A stretch of 15,471 nucleotides of DNA from Alphaproteobacteria bacterium. GTDB taxonomy: Bacteria; Pseudomonadota; Alphaproteobacteria; Sphingomonadales; Sphingomonadaceae. The position numbers and the translations under genes are program-made. This document shows positions 7,124 to 13,872 of this stretch, piece after piece. The stretch spans positions 1-15,471 of the forward strand of contig JAHJWA010000168.1 in the NCBI GenBank assembly GCA_018828205.1, written 5' to 3'. The stretch's first letter is position 1. The number at the start of each line of letters is the position of its first letter. The notes beneath the pieces were generated by a model. The model was not told the DNA's origin, searched no databases, and was given only the letters and a program-made list of their open reading frames with translations.

Positions 7124-9459
7124 GATTTGCCCTCCATGCAGGCCAGCGGTCCCAGCCGGGGCTGGAGCGCGCCGGTATCGGGATAATGGACCGCAAAGGC
7201 ACAGCTACCGCCCTGCCAGCTGGCGACCCCGACGGAAAGCGCGTCCAGCCCCGTCAGATAGGCCTCCCCGCCGCGCGCGACGGCGAATGCCCCGGCGAGG
7301 CCATCCATTTCGACCGCGGCGCCCGCAGGCACTGGCTCGCCATCGTCGCGGATCAGCGACACCATCGCGCCCCGCACCGCTCGCACGCCGAAATCCACGG
7401 CCACGCCGCTCCGGTCGTAGGGGCGCACGGAAAGCGCGCTGCGGTCGATCTGCGCATCCAGCGGCAGATCGGCGACCTCGATGTGCAGCCGGTTGCTTTC
7501 GAACGCGCGCAGCCGCGGGACGATCGCCACGCCTGCGGAATTGGTCTCGCCCACTTGCTGATTGTCGGCATAGACGCGCACCCCGGCGTAATCGCCGACC
7601 TTCACCGTCGCGAAACTGTCCGTCAGCCGCCGCGCCGCGAAGACGGAATCGCCGATCAGGCCGATCCCCCCCGAGGCGCCGATCCGGACCCCTGCCTGCG
7701 AATTCGCATAGCCGACATCCACATCATACCGTCCGAAGTTCGTCTGATAGGTCAGCCGCCCATCGAACCGGCTATCCCGCCCCAATTGGGCACCAGCCCG
7801 GAAGCCGAACCCTTCGCCCGCGGGGGCATTGCGTTGCAGCGATATCCGCATCCGGTCGTCCTGACCCAGTTCGCCGCCCAGACCCAGGTTGGTGCGCGCT
7901 CCCAGAGGCATGCTGAAGGACGCCAGCAAGGCATCGGCGTCGGCTCCGGTCAGGCTTTTGCGCGCGGTGAGCGAAAGCGCACCCCAATCGGCCAGACCGA
8001 TCGATGCACCGAGCGTGAGTAACTGGACGTCGCGACCGTCGCGATCCTCGCGCTGGAGATAGGACAGGTTCAACGATCCGAATTGCAGCGGGATGCCCGC
8101 ATAGGCCTGCAGGGTCAGCCGGGGCGGGAGCCGGTCGGATCTAAAATTGCCGACCGTCACGAAATCCTCGTCGATCAGTTCTGCGAGCCCGCCATAGGCG
8201 ATGAACGGCGTCCGGCTCTCGAACCCGATCTCGTAGCGCCCCCCGGTACCGCGTGCGGAATGGCTGATTGCGCTGGAGGCGTTCAGCACTCCGATATTCG
8301 CGACAGCAACGCTTGCGCCCACCCCGGCCATGCGAACATCGGGCGAAATCTCGCCATGGACCTCTCCGGTGAACCCATCGCTGAACCCATAGCGATAGCT
8401 CGCCGAAGCCATGGGGGCGCCATAGTTGAAGCTCGACCGGCCGAAGTCGCGGCGCAGGAAGCCCGCTTCGAACGAATAGTCGTCCAGTCCCCGGCGCAGC
8501 AGCCGGCGAGCGCTGTAATAGCGCGCCCGGACGGTCGTCTCGCGTCCGAGCAGATCGCGGACGACCAATTGCACCTCGCCGCCGCCGGTAACGACCGGGA
8601 CATCGGTGATGGAGAAGGGGCCGGCGGGCACATCGCGCGTCCCGGTCAGCACATTGTTGACATAGACATCGACCACGGAAGCCACTTCCGACTCCCCGGC
8701 GATCGTCGGCATCGGAATGGTGACGAAACCCGGCTGGGTCGAGAAGTCGCGGGCGAGGTGGATGCCGGCAAAGCGAACCGGATTGCCGCCCAGACCACCG
8801 CGCGAGATGCTGTCCCCCAGCCTGATGAAGCGCATCGAATCGGGATCCTTCCGGGTCCAGCTCGTATCGAGCCGGGTCACGCCGGTCTCGAAATCATTGG
8901 CGCGCGCGGCGAAGGTGGCGGTTGCGCTGCCTTGAGGCGTGAACAGGCCGAACTCGAACAATCCGCTGACCGCGGTGAAGTGCGAGGATGCCTCCGCCAC
9001 CACATCGTAATTGAAGAACCCGCCGGTGGCGCTCGGAGTCATCGGCCCCATATCGACCGCATACCCCGATAGCGTGGTTTGCTGCAGCAGGTCGGGCGTA
9101 GCAGTCAGCAGGAGAGTCTGCGTCTCGGGGACGACTTCCACAGCCAGGCCGGGCACGCCGGCGAGCGCGAACTGCGGAATATCGTCATGCACCAGCGTGG
9201 CTTGCCAGGGTTCGAGACGCCACGACCGGATCAAGGCGCCCGATGCATAAAGCGCGCCGCTTTGCGACATCAGCAGGACAACCGGCTCGCCGGCCGGTTC
9301 TCCGTTCACGCTGACCGCATAGAGGGCGGGATGCAGGTCGTCCGCCGAAACCACGCTGGGCGGCGCGGGCGTGTCATTGGCATTGGCAGCACTCGCTGGA
9401 TTGAACAGCCCGAGGGCGATGCTAGCGCTGCTGCACCACCACAGATTGCTGCTCTTCAC
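7120..9459 (-). CDS. Outer-membrane fimbrial usher (archaic/Csu type)
   Basis: The 779-aa usher recruits chaperone-pilin complexes and secretes the growing pilus across the outer membrane. A signal peptide ends near residue 24 (NPASAANA). The N-terminal chaperone-binding domain follows (DDLHPALYAVSVNGEPAG), then a long beta barrel with the plug region around DVYVNNVLTGTRDVPAGPFS and the conserved GGGEVQLVVRDLLGRE, and C-terminal domains with the motif NSAGVAIVPRLRAFESN. It is somewhat shorter than FimD-like ushers, as usual for archaic systems. The start is a GTG (9457-9459) overlapping the chaperone gene by 38 bases. GGAAG is directly adjacent rather than spaced, and an upstream TAG excludes an earlier start, so the exact start is less certain than the gene. 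Translation is probably coupled to the chaperone. Confidence 0.93.
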   Translation of the reverse strand: MKSSNLWWCSSASIALGLFNPASAANANDTPAPPSVVSADDLHPALYAVSVNGEPAGEPVVLLMSQSGALYASGALIRSWRLEPWQATLVHDDIPQFALAGVPGLAVEVVPETQTLLLTATPDLLQQTTLSGYAVDMGPMTPSATGGFFNYDVVAEASSHFTAVSGLFEFGLFTPQGSATATFAARANDFETGVTRLDTSWTRKDPDSMRFIRLGDSISRGGLGGNPVRFAGIHLARDFSTQPGFVTIPMPTIAGESEVASVVDVYVNNVLTGTRDVPAGPFSITDVPVVTGGGEVQLVVRDLLGRETTVRARYYSARRLLRRGLDDYSFEAGFLRRDFGRSSFNYGAPMASASYRYGFSDGFTGEVHGEISPDVRMAGVGASVAVANIGVLNASSAISHSARGTGGRYEIGFESRTPFIAYGGLAELIDEDFVTVGNFRSDRLPPRLTLQAYAGIPLQFGSLNLSYLQREDRDGRDVQLLTLGASIGLADWGALSLTARKSLTGADADALLASFSMPLGARTNLGLGGELGQDDRMRISLQRNAPAGEGFGFRAGAQLGRDSRFDGRLTYQTNFGRYDVDVGYANSQAGVRIGASGGIGLIGDSVFAARRLTDSFATVKVGDYAGVRVYADNQQVGETNSAGVAIVPRLRAFESNRLHIEVADLPLDAQIDRSALSVRPYDRSGVAVDFGVRAVRGAMVSLIRDDGEPVPAGAAVEMDGLAGAFAVARGGEAYLTGLDALSVGVASWQGGSCAFAVHYPDTGALQPRLGPLACMEGKS

Positions 9460-10150
9460 CTTCCGGAGTCCTGACTAAAAGTGTGAGGGCCGACCCGGCC
9501 TGGAACCGCGGCCCGCTGCCGAGGAGCCATCGCCGGGAGCTCGCGGGCAGGACCACCCCCATTTCCTGAGTGAGTAGATTTTCGGCGCCGTTTTCGCGTC
9601 GATGCCCGATCGCAAGAACGCGCTGGTGCCTCGTCCCCGAATTGACGGCTTCCACTGCGATCGCGCCGGAATCGTCGCGCCAGGCCTTCCAGGCCAGATC
9701 GGGCGCGCCATTCGCCGCCTCGACGTGCAGCGGAAGGTCGAGCCGCAGTGCCACCTGAACCATGGTACCGGCAGGGCGTTGCGGTGCGATTTCCTCGAAC
9801 ACGACGCGATAGGCCCCGCCCGCGCGGCGGTCGGTCACGCCGATGCGGACCAGCTGGGTCGAGCCGGGCGCGAGCGTGAAGATCGGCGGCGAGACGACGA
9901 GATCGGTCGTCTCCTGATGGACATCCGTTCCGTCCTTCTGCGTCCAACGATAGGTGAGGACGCGAACCGAGACCGGTTCGGTGCCGTTGTTGGTGAGCGA
10001 GCTTGAGGTCGTGGTCCGATCCGGCGGGATCGCCAGAGTGATCGGATTGACCTTGAAGGATCCCGCGAAGGCGGGAGGGCCGACGGCAATGGTGCCGATA
10101 AAAATCGGGAAAAATGCCAGCAGCAAGCGCCGCCAGTGCATCCAATTCAT
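9422..10150 (-). CDS. Periplasmic pilus chaperone (PapD/CsuC-like)
   Basis: The 242-aa protein has a signal peptide ending at about residue 29 (GPPAFAGS) and the two immunoglobulin-like domains of pilus chaperones. Visible family features are FKVNPITLAIPPDRTTTSSSL (start of the first domain), the F1-G1 region SPPIFTLAPGSTQLVRIG that donates a strand to the pilin, and the conserved AYRVVFEEI. I chose ATG 10150 with GGAAGGG nine bases upstream; a TTG at 10168 would add six residues before the signal peptide and is less likely. The gene starts 24 bases after the first pilin stop and its 3' end overlaps the usher by 38 bases, so the four genes are one operon. It holds unfolded pilins in the periplasm and delivers them to the usher. 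Confidence 0.93.
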   Translation of the reverse strand: MNWMHWRRLLLAFFPIFIGTIAVGPPAFAGSFKVNPITLAIPPDRTTTSSSLTNNGTEPVSVRVLTYRWTQKDGTDVHQETTDLVVSPPIFTLAPGSTQLVRIGVTDRRAGGAYRVVFEEIAPQRPAGTMVQVALRLDLPLHVEAANGAPDLAWKAWRDDSGAIAVEAVNSGTRHQRVLAIGHRRENGAENLLTQEMGVVLPASSRRWLLGSGPRFQAGSALTLLVRTPEGEEQQSVVVQQR

Positions 10151-10174
10151 TGCCGTCGACCCTTCCAACTCGTC

Positions 10175-10669
10175 TTAGTAGGTGACCGTGATGGTCACGG
10201 TGTCATTGTATGTTCCGGAGGGAAGGGCGGACTGGCCCGAAGGAATGCGGCCGTAGATCGTGGTGGCCTGGGCCGCACCCGTGCCGACACCGTCGATGTC
10301 TGTAGCCGTCGCATCGCCCCAGACCGTGCTGCGCGCTGCGTCGGTGTAGAGCGCATAGGTCATGACCTCGGTGCCGTTCGTCATCTGCCGCGCGGCAAAG
10401 GTGGCACCGGACCCGGTGCCGGCGTCCGCGGTGGCCGTCCAGTTGGCGCCCGAGGTGCAGGTGACCGAGAACCCGCCGGTGCCATCGACATCATTGCCGC
10501 TGGTCACGTCGACGGTCGCGAAGTCGAGGGGCGTGGTGCTGATAACGCAATTGTTGGACACGGTGGCGCTCACCGCGAGCGTCGAATCGGCGGACTGGGC
10601 GAAAGCAGGCTGGGCGGCGATGGCCGAGACAGCGATCATGCTGCCCAGAAGCGGCTTGAAGGTCTTCAT
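10175..10669 (-). CDS. Spore coat protein U domain pilin (first gene of the operon, probable major subunit)
   Basis: The 164-aa protein starts at ATG 10669. The frame is open upstream but GGAGAAAG lies about ten bases before this ATG and a clear signal peptide begins here (MKTFKPLLGSMIAVSAIAA, cleavage after AFA at residue 24). One SCPU domain follows, with Cys41 (NNCVIS) and Cys71 (VTCTSG) as the likely disulfide. The domain ends in TIYGRIPSGQSALPSGTYND followed by TVTITVTY, the beta-strand polymerisation motif. It shares the YGRI...YxDTxxVTxxY pattern with the second pilin of this operon, so the two are paralogues. First position and own leader favour the major shaft subunit. Translation may be controlled by the hairpin directly upstream. 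Confidence 0.9.
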   Translation of the reverse strand: MKTFKPLLGSMIAVSAIAAQPAFAQSADSTLAVSATVSNNCVISTTPLDFATVDVTSGNDVDGTGGFSVTCTSGANWTATADAGTGSGATFAARQMTNGTEVMTYALYTDAARSTVWGDATATDIDGVGTGAAQATTIYGRIPSGQSALPSGTYNDTVTITVTY

Positions 10670-10670
10670 A

Positions 10671-10712
10671 GGGGGCTTTCTCCAGTTGGGATGGTTATCG
10701 CCCCCCAACTGG
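10671..10712 (-). promoter_or_regulatory. Hairpin leader overlapping the pilin ribosome binding site
   Basis: On the minus strand CCAGTTGGG (10712-10704) pairs perfectly with CCCAACTGG (10690-10682), a 9-bp stem with a 13-base loop. The last two G of the stem are the first bases of the GGAG ribosome binding sequence. The loop starts GGGGGC (minus strand, about 10703-10700 with the adjacent stem G's), which is complementary to GCCCCC at 10676-10671 just before the ATG, so a pseudoknot or an alternative fold clamping the start is possible. Function is inferred from geometry. Confidence 0.45.
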
Positions 10713-10722
10713 CTGCCGCGCC

Positions 10723-10775
10723 TTACCAAAAGGTTAAGCCAACAATCTAAATAATTGAAATTAAAGGATATTATC
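10723..10775 (-). promoter_or_regulatory. AT-rich promoter region of the pilus operon
   Basis: This is the most AT-rich stretch of the window outside the insertion sequence edge. On the minus strand it holds GATAAT (10775-10770, five of six -10 consensus bases), and CTTAACC-TTTT-GGTAAG (10737-10721), a nearly symmetric inverted repeat with one extra base that could bind a regulator. No convincing TTGACA-like -35 stands at the right distance, so the promoter may need an activator or another sigma factor. The exact start point cannot be fixed. Confidence 0.35.
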
Positions 10776-10974
10776 CACTCGAACGGAGCGTAGCACCGGG
10801 TGGCCGAAGAGTGCTATAAGCCGCAGGATCGAGCCCTTTGGAGGCCGCGAGAAGACGCTGGCGTCCGTCCGGAAATGCGCGTTTGCGATCCTGGAAAAAC
10901 TTCCCGAGTTCGATTTGGTCCGCCGTCAGTGTGCCTCTTGCAACCCCGCCCACCGTTTGATAGCGGCGTTCCAT
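10771..10974 (-). CDS. Doubtful 67-aa ORF between the riboswitch and the pilus operon
   Basis: From ATG 10974 to TAA 10771 the minus strand reads MERRYQTVGGVARG, then TLTADQIELGKFFQDRKR and ends TLRSSG. The composition is protein-like, hydrophilic and basic, with no low-complexity stretches, which is better than most shadow frames here. Against it: no ribosome binding site before the ATG, third-position GC clearly lower than in neighbouring genes, the first bases are complementary to the riboswitch P1 strand, and the frame continues upstream through obvious non-coding RNA. It could be a small unknown gene, a degraded gene fragment, or chance. No family is recognised. Confidence 0.2.
   Translation of the reverse strand: MERRYQTVGGVARGTLTADQIELGKFFQDRKRAFPDGRQRLLAASKGLDPAAYSTLRPPGATLRSSG
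10938..10964 (+). promoter_or_regulatory. Possible promoter of the cobalamin operon
   Basis: TTGCAA at 10938-10943 and GATAGC at 10959-10964 are separated by 15 bases. Both hexamers are imperfect and the spacer is short. The support is positional: a transcript starting six to eight bases downstream would begin at the first paired base of the riboswitch (10972). Confidence 0.25.
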
Positions 10975-11193
10975 CGGGTCGTTTTGCGGCCCGGTGAAGC
11001 GCGCCGGTAACGGGAATGCAGTGCGCTCGGCCACGCCGGGCAAATCTGCAGCTGACCCTGCAACTGTAAGCGGCGAGCACGGTAAGCACGCGGATCGGCA
11101 ACGTTCCGCAGCCACTGGAGGGCCAGGCGCAAGCCGGGCCGCCGGGAAGGCGCCTATCGTGTGACGACCCGCGAGCCAGGAGACCGACCGATG
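10972..11193 (+). promoter_or_regulatory. Cobalamin (B12) riboswitch
   Basis: The conserved blocks of the cobalamin aptamer appear in order: GGTGAAG (10993-10999), AACGGGAATGCAGTGCG (11009-11025), CTGACCCTGCAACTGTAAGC (11052-11071), GCCACTGG (11111-11118), CGGGAAGG (11143-11150) and the B12 box GAGCCAGGAGACC (11173-11185). The closing P1 helix can be drawn between CATCGGGTCG (10972-10981) and CGACCGATG (11185-11193) with one bulged base. It precedes a BtuB-like receptor gene, the classic target, and ligand binding should reduce expression of the whole operon. The edges are set by P1 pairing and may be off by a few bases. Confidence 0.93.
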
Positions 11194-11250
11194 CGTGTCG
11201 CTCTTGCCGGGTCCATGGGACTGACCGGGCGCGAAACCGAATTCGTCTGA
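11191..11250 (+). CDS. Possible 19-aa leader ORF starting in the riboswitch P1 helix
   Basis: ATG 11191 follows AGGAG (11178-11182) by eight bases and runs to TGA 11248 (MRVALAGSMGLTGRETEFV). The ribosome binding sequence is part of the conserved B12 box, and the ATG forms the end of P1, so ligand-bound RNA would hide both. The AGGAG exists in every cobalamin riboswitch, so the match may be accidental. The stop codon lies in the first stem of the downstream platform. No known peptide is recognised. Confidence 0.3.
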   Translation: MRVALAGSMGLTGRETEFV

Positions 11251-11342
11251 GCGACGAACGTGCGGCTGGGGCCGCATCGGGCACAACCGGCGGTCGCTCA
11301 CGCGTCCGGTCGCCGGCTGCGTCCGACCGTTCGCGCGGACGC
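11248..11342 (+). promoter_or_regulatory. Structured expression platform downstream of the B12 aptamer
   Basis: TGAGCGAC (11248-11255) pairs perfectly with GTCGCTCA (11293-11300) and encloses the hairpin TGCGGC-TGGG-GCCGCA (11261-11276). Further on, CGGACGC (11336-11342) can pair with either of two GCGTCCG copies (11302-11308 or 11319-11325), giving mutually exclusive hairpins. No U tract follows, so a simple intrinsic terminator is unlikely; translational control or Rho-dependent termination fits better. The btuB start is 39 bases beyond. Confidence 0.5.
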
Positions 11343-11380
11343 CCCGGCCATGTCGCTCGACGCCGGGAAAGCCTTGTCTC

Positions 11381-13315
11381 GTGAATATTCCTATCCTGAT
11401 ACCCGCCGCGCTTACCGCGGCCTGCATCGCCGCGCCCGCCGTGGCGCAATCCAGCCTCGCCGATCGAACGCCTGCCGACGAAGGCGTGATCGTCATCACC
11501 GGTACCCGCGCCAGCGAGGCGATCCGCGTCGACCAGAACGGCGCGGCGATCACAGTGCTCGATGCCGAAGCGCTGCAGCAGCGCCAGACCCGCAGGGTCT
11601 CGGACGTGCTGCGCGACACGCCCGGCGTGGCCGTGGGCCGCGTCGCCGGTCAGACGCAGGTCCGGCTGCGTGGCAGCGAAGCCAATCACGTGCTCGTGCT
11701 TGTCGACGGTATCGAGGTCTCCGATCCCTATTCCGGTGAGTTCGACTTCGGCACCTTGCCCGCCGATGCCGCTGCGCGCATCGAGATCGTGCGCGGGCAG
11801 CAGAGCGCGATCTACGGCTCCGACGCGATCGGCGGTGCCATTCAATATGTCACCCTCAGCGGGCGCGAGGCGCCGGGCTACCGTGCCCGTATCGAGGCGG
11901 GTTCCTTCGGGACCTTCAACGGCGCGCTGCGCGCCGCAGGCGTCGCCGGCGATCTCGACTATGCTCTCTCGGGCACGCTCAACACCACCGACGGAACCTC
12001 GAACGCCCGCGGCGGCGGCCGCGACCTGAGGGACGACACCGGCGCGGTGTCGCTCAAGAGCAGCTGGATTCCCCGGCCCGAACTGCGGATCACCGCGGTG
12101 GGCCGCTATTCGCGCTCGCTCGCCGATTTCAACGACAGCGACAATGATCCGACCAGCCCAAGCTTCGGGCTGATCGTCGATTCGCCGGGCAACCGCATCC
12201 GCAGCGAGGGACTCTACGGGCTGGTGCGCGGCGAACTCGACCTGTTCGATCGCAGCTGGACCCACGCGGTCACCGCGCAGATCGCGGATACCGTGCGCGA
12301 CGGTTTCAACGCCGCCGGGCGCAGCTACGGCAATGTCGGAACGCGGCACAAGGGATCCTACGAAACCACGCTGCGGCTGGGCGAGGGCGAGCTGCGGCAC
12401 CTGCTGACCGCGGCCTTCGATGCCGAACACGAGCGCTATCGCAACACCGACCCCTCGGGGGCCGCCTTCACCGGCGCGCGCAGCAACGACAATATCGGCG
12501 TGGTCGGCCAGTACCAGTTGCTGCTGGGCGACCGGGGCGCCGTGGGTGGCTCGATCCGCTATGACGACAACGAGCGCTTCGATGGCGCCACCACCTATCG
12601 CGTCCAGGCCAGCTATCGCCTCGGCAGCGGAACCAGGCTGCGCGGCGCTGCGGGGTCGGGGGTCAAGAACCCCGGCTTCTACGAATTGTTCGGCTATGTC
12701 GACGGACGCTATATCGGCAATGAGAACCTGCGCCCCGAACGCTCGCAGGGCTGGGAAGTCGGGGTCGAGCAATCGCTGGACGAAGGCGCGATCACCTTCG
12801 GCGCGACCTATTTCCAGAGCCGGCTCGAGGACGAGATCTACACCTCCTATCCGGCCCCCGATTTCATCGCGACCCCGGCCAACAGCGAGGCGATCTCGCG
12901 CCAGCGCGGGGTCGAGACCTATCTGGGCGCCCGTTTCGGTCGGGGCTGGCGGATCGACGCGGCCTACACCTATCTCCACGCCCGCGAAGCCGGGCTGGAG
13001 GAAGTGCGCCGCCCGCCGCACATCGCCAGCGTCGCGGTGAACTGGCAGGCGCCGGGCGACCGGCTCGGCCTCACCGGGGTGCTGCGCTACAATGGCGAGA
13101 GCGACGACCTCGCTTTCACCGATCCGTCCTACGTCCCGGTGCGCGAACGGCTCGACGATTACCTCCTGGTCAATCTCAACGCCGACTACCGCCTGACCGA
13201 TACGATCTCGCTCTTCGGACGCGTCGAGAACCTGTTCGACGAGCGCTACGAGGACGTGTTCAGCTTCACCAATCCGGGCATTTCGGCCTTCGCCGGCCTG
13301 CGCGCGCGCATTTGA
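11381..13315 (+). CDS. btuB: TonB-dependent outer-membrane receptor for cobalamin (BtuB-like)
   Basis: The 644-aa protein imports vitamin B12 across the outer membrane using TonB energy. A signal peptide ends near residue 22 (APAVAQ). A TonB-box-like stretch VIVITGT (about 36-42) precedes a plug domain with SDVLRDTPGVAVGR, the RLRGSEANHVLVLVDGIEVSDP core and RIEIVRGQQSAIYGSDAIGG, followed by a 22-strand barrel and the C-terminal signature VENLFDERYED. The length is close to E. coli BtuB, and the cobalamin riboswitch directly upstream supports the substrate strongly. The start is a GTG; upstream in frame no ATG, GTG or TTG exists before a stop at 11222, and GGGAAAG lies nine bases before. The N-region lacks the usual Lys/Arg, which is unusual for a signal peptide. 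The end, LRARI, lacks the usual terminal aromatic residue. Confidence 0.92.
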   Translation: MNIPILIPAALTAACIAAPAVAQSSLADRTPADEGVIVITGTRASEAIRVDQNGAAITVLDAEALQQRQTRRVSDVLRDTPGVAVGRVAGQTQVRLRGSEANHVLVLVDGIEVSDPYSGEFDFGTLPADAAARIEIVRGQQSAIYGSDAIGGAIQYVTLSGREAPGYRARIEAGSFGTFNGALRAAGVAGDLDYALSGTLNTTDGTSNARGGGRDLRDDTGAVSLKSSWIPRPELRITAVGRYSRSLADFNDSDNDPTSPSFGLIVDSPGNRIRSEGLYGLVRGELDLFDRSWTHAVTAQIADTVRDGFNAAGRSYGNVGTRHKGSYETTLRLGEGELRHLLTAAFDAEHERYRNTDPSGAAFTGARSNDNIGVVGQYQLLLGDRGAVGGSIRYDDNERFDGATTYRVQASYRLGSGTRLRGAAGSGVKNPGFYELFGYVDGRYIGNENLRPERSQGWEVGVEQSLDEGAITFGATYFQSRLEDEIYTSYPAPDFIATPANSEAISRQRGVETYLGARFGRGWRIDAAYTYLHAREAGLEEVRRPPHIASVAVNWQAPGDRLGLTGVLRYNGESDDLAFTDPSYVPVRERLDDYLLVNLNADYRLTDTISLFGRVENLFDERYEDVFSFTNPGISAFAGLRARI

Positions 13316-13332
13316 TCGAGGAGAGGGATACC

Positions 13333-13872
13333 ATGACCCAAGAGCGCAAATTCGCGACTGCCCGCTGGCCGCTGACACTGGCCGCTGCGGCGATCCTGGG
13401 CAGCCTGGCTTTGGCCTGCATGATGCCATTCGTCGCGCTGGCGACGCTTGCCGCTGCCACCATGGGGCGGGCGCAGGCGGTGGTTACCGTCGGCGGGATA
13501 TGGGCGGTCAACCAGCTGCTGGGGTTCGGGATGTTCGGCTATCCGCACGACGCCTATGCGCTCGGGTGGGGCGCCGCGCTGGGGGCGGCGAGCCTGGCGG
13601 CGCTGTTCGTCGCGCGGCGTTTTGCTGCGGGCAGCCAGCTGCTATCGCTTCGAACTCTGGCGGCGTTCGGGACCGCCTTCGTCGCCTATGAGGCGCTGCT
13701 GTTTGGCTATGCCCTGTTCGCCGGCGGAACCGGCACCTTCACCCCGGCGATCATATTCCAGATTTTCGCCAATGACGCGATGTGGCTGGTCGGGCTCGGC
13801 CTGCTCCACGCGATCCTGCAACGCAGCGTGCCGGGCCTGTTCGGTCCGGCGCCGCAGCTGCGGCCGCGCTGA
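13333..13872 (+). CDS. Integral membrane protein of the cobalamin operon, unrecognised family
   Basis: ATG 13333 follows GAGGAGAGGG; a TTG at 13312 would overlap the btuB stop and is less likely. The 179-aa protein has five to six hydrophobic segments (about 14-44, possibly two helices; 50-68; 74-96; 108-130; 137-162) and a short basic C-terminus. Recognisable stretches are CMMPFVALATLAAATMG, WAVNQLLGFGMFGYPHDAY and IFQIFANDAMW. Cys29 is its only cysteine. It starts 17 bases after btuB and its stop shares one base with the next start (TGATG), so it is co-regulated by the riboswitch. Size and topology resemble S-components of ECF vitamin transporters; the solitary cobalamin transporter BtuM is of this type and carries an essential cysteine. 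I infer an inner-membrane cobalamin transporter, but the family is not proven by anything visible. Confidence 0.85.
   Translation: MTQERKFATARWPLTLAAAAILGSLALACMMPFVALATLAAATMGRAQAVVTVGGIWAVNQLLGFGMFGYPHDAYALGWGAALGAASLAALFVARRFAAGSQLLSLRTLAAFGTAFVAYEALLFGYALFAGGTGTFTPAIIFQIFANDAMWLVGLGLLHAILQRSVPGLFGPAPQLRPR

Noticed and set aside
8083..9072. Open frame of 329 codons on the plus strand opposite the usher gene
   Set aside because: The usher on the minus strand has clear domains and operon context; the plus-strand product is Ala/Arg/His/Gly-rich without recognisable domains.
11260..11739. Open frame of 159 codons on the plus strand running from the leader into btuB
   Set aside because: It overlaps the 5' end of btuB in another frame, lacks a ribosome binding site at its start and encodes an Arg-rich low-complexity product.
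10814..13429. Open frame of 871 codons on the minus strand opposite btuB and the riboswitch
   Set aside because: Antisense to btuB and running through a conserved structured RNA; the composition is typical of a shadow frame and there is no ribosome binding site or domain.
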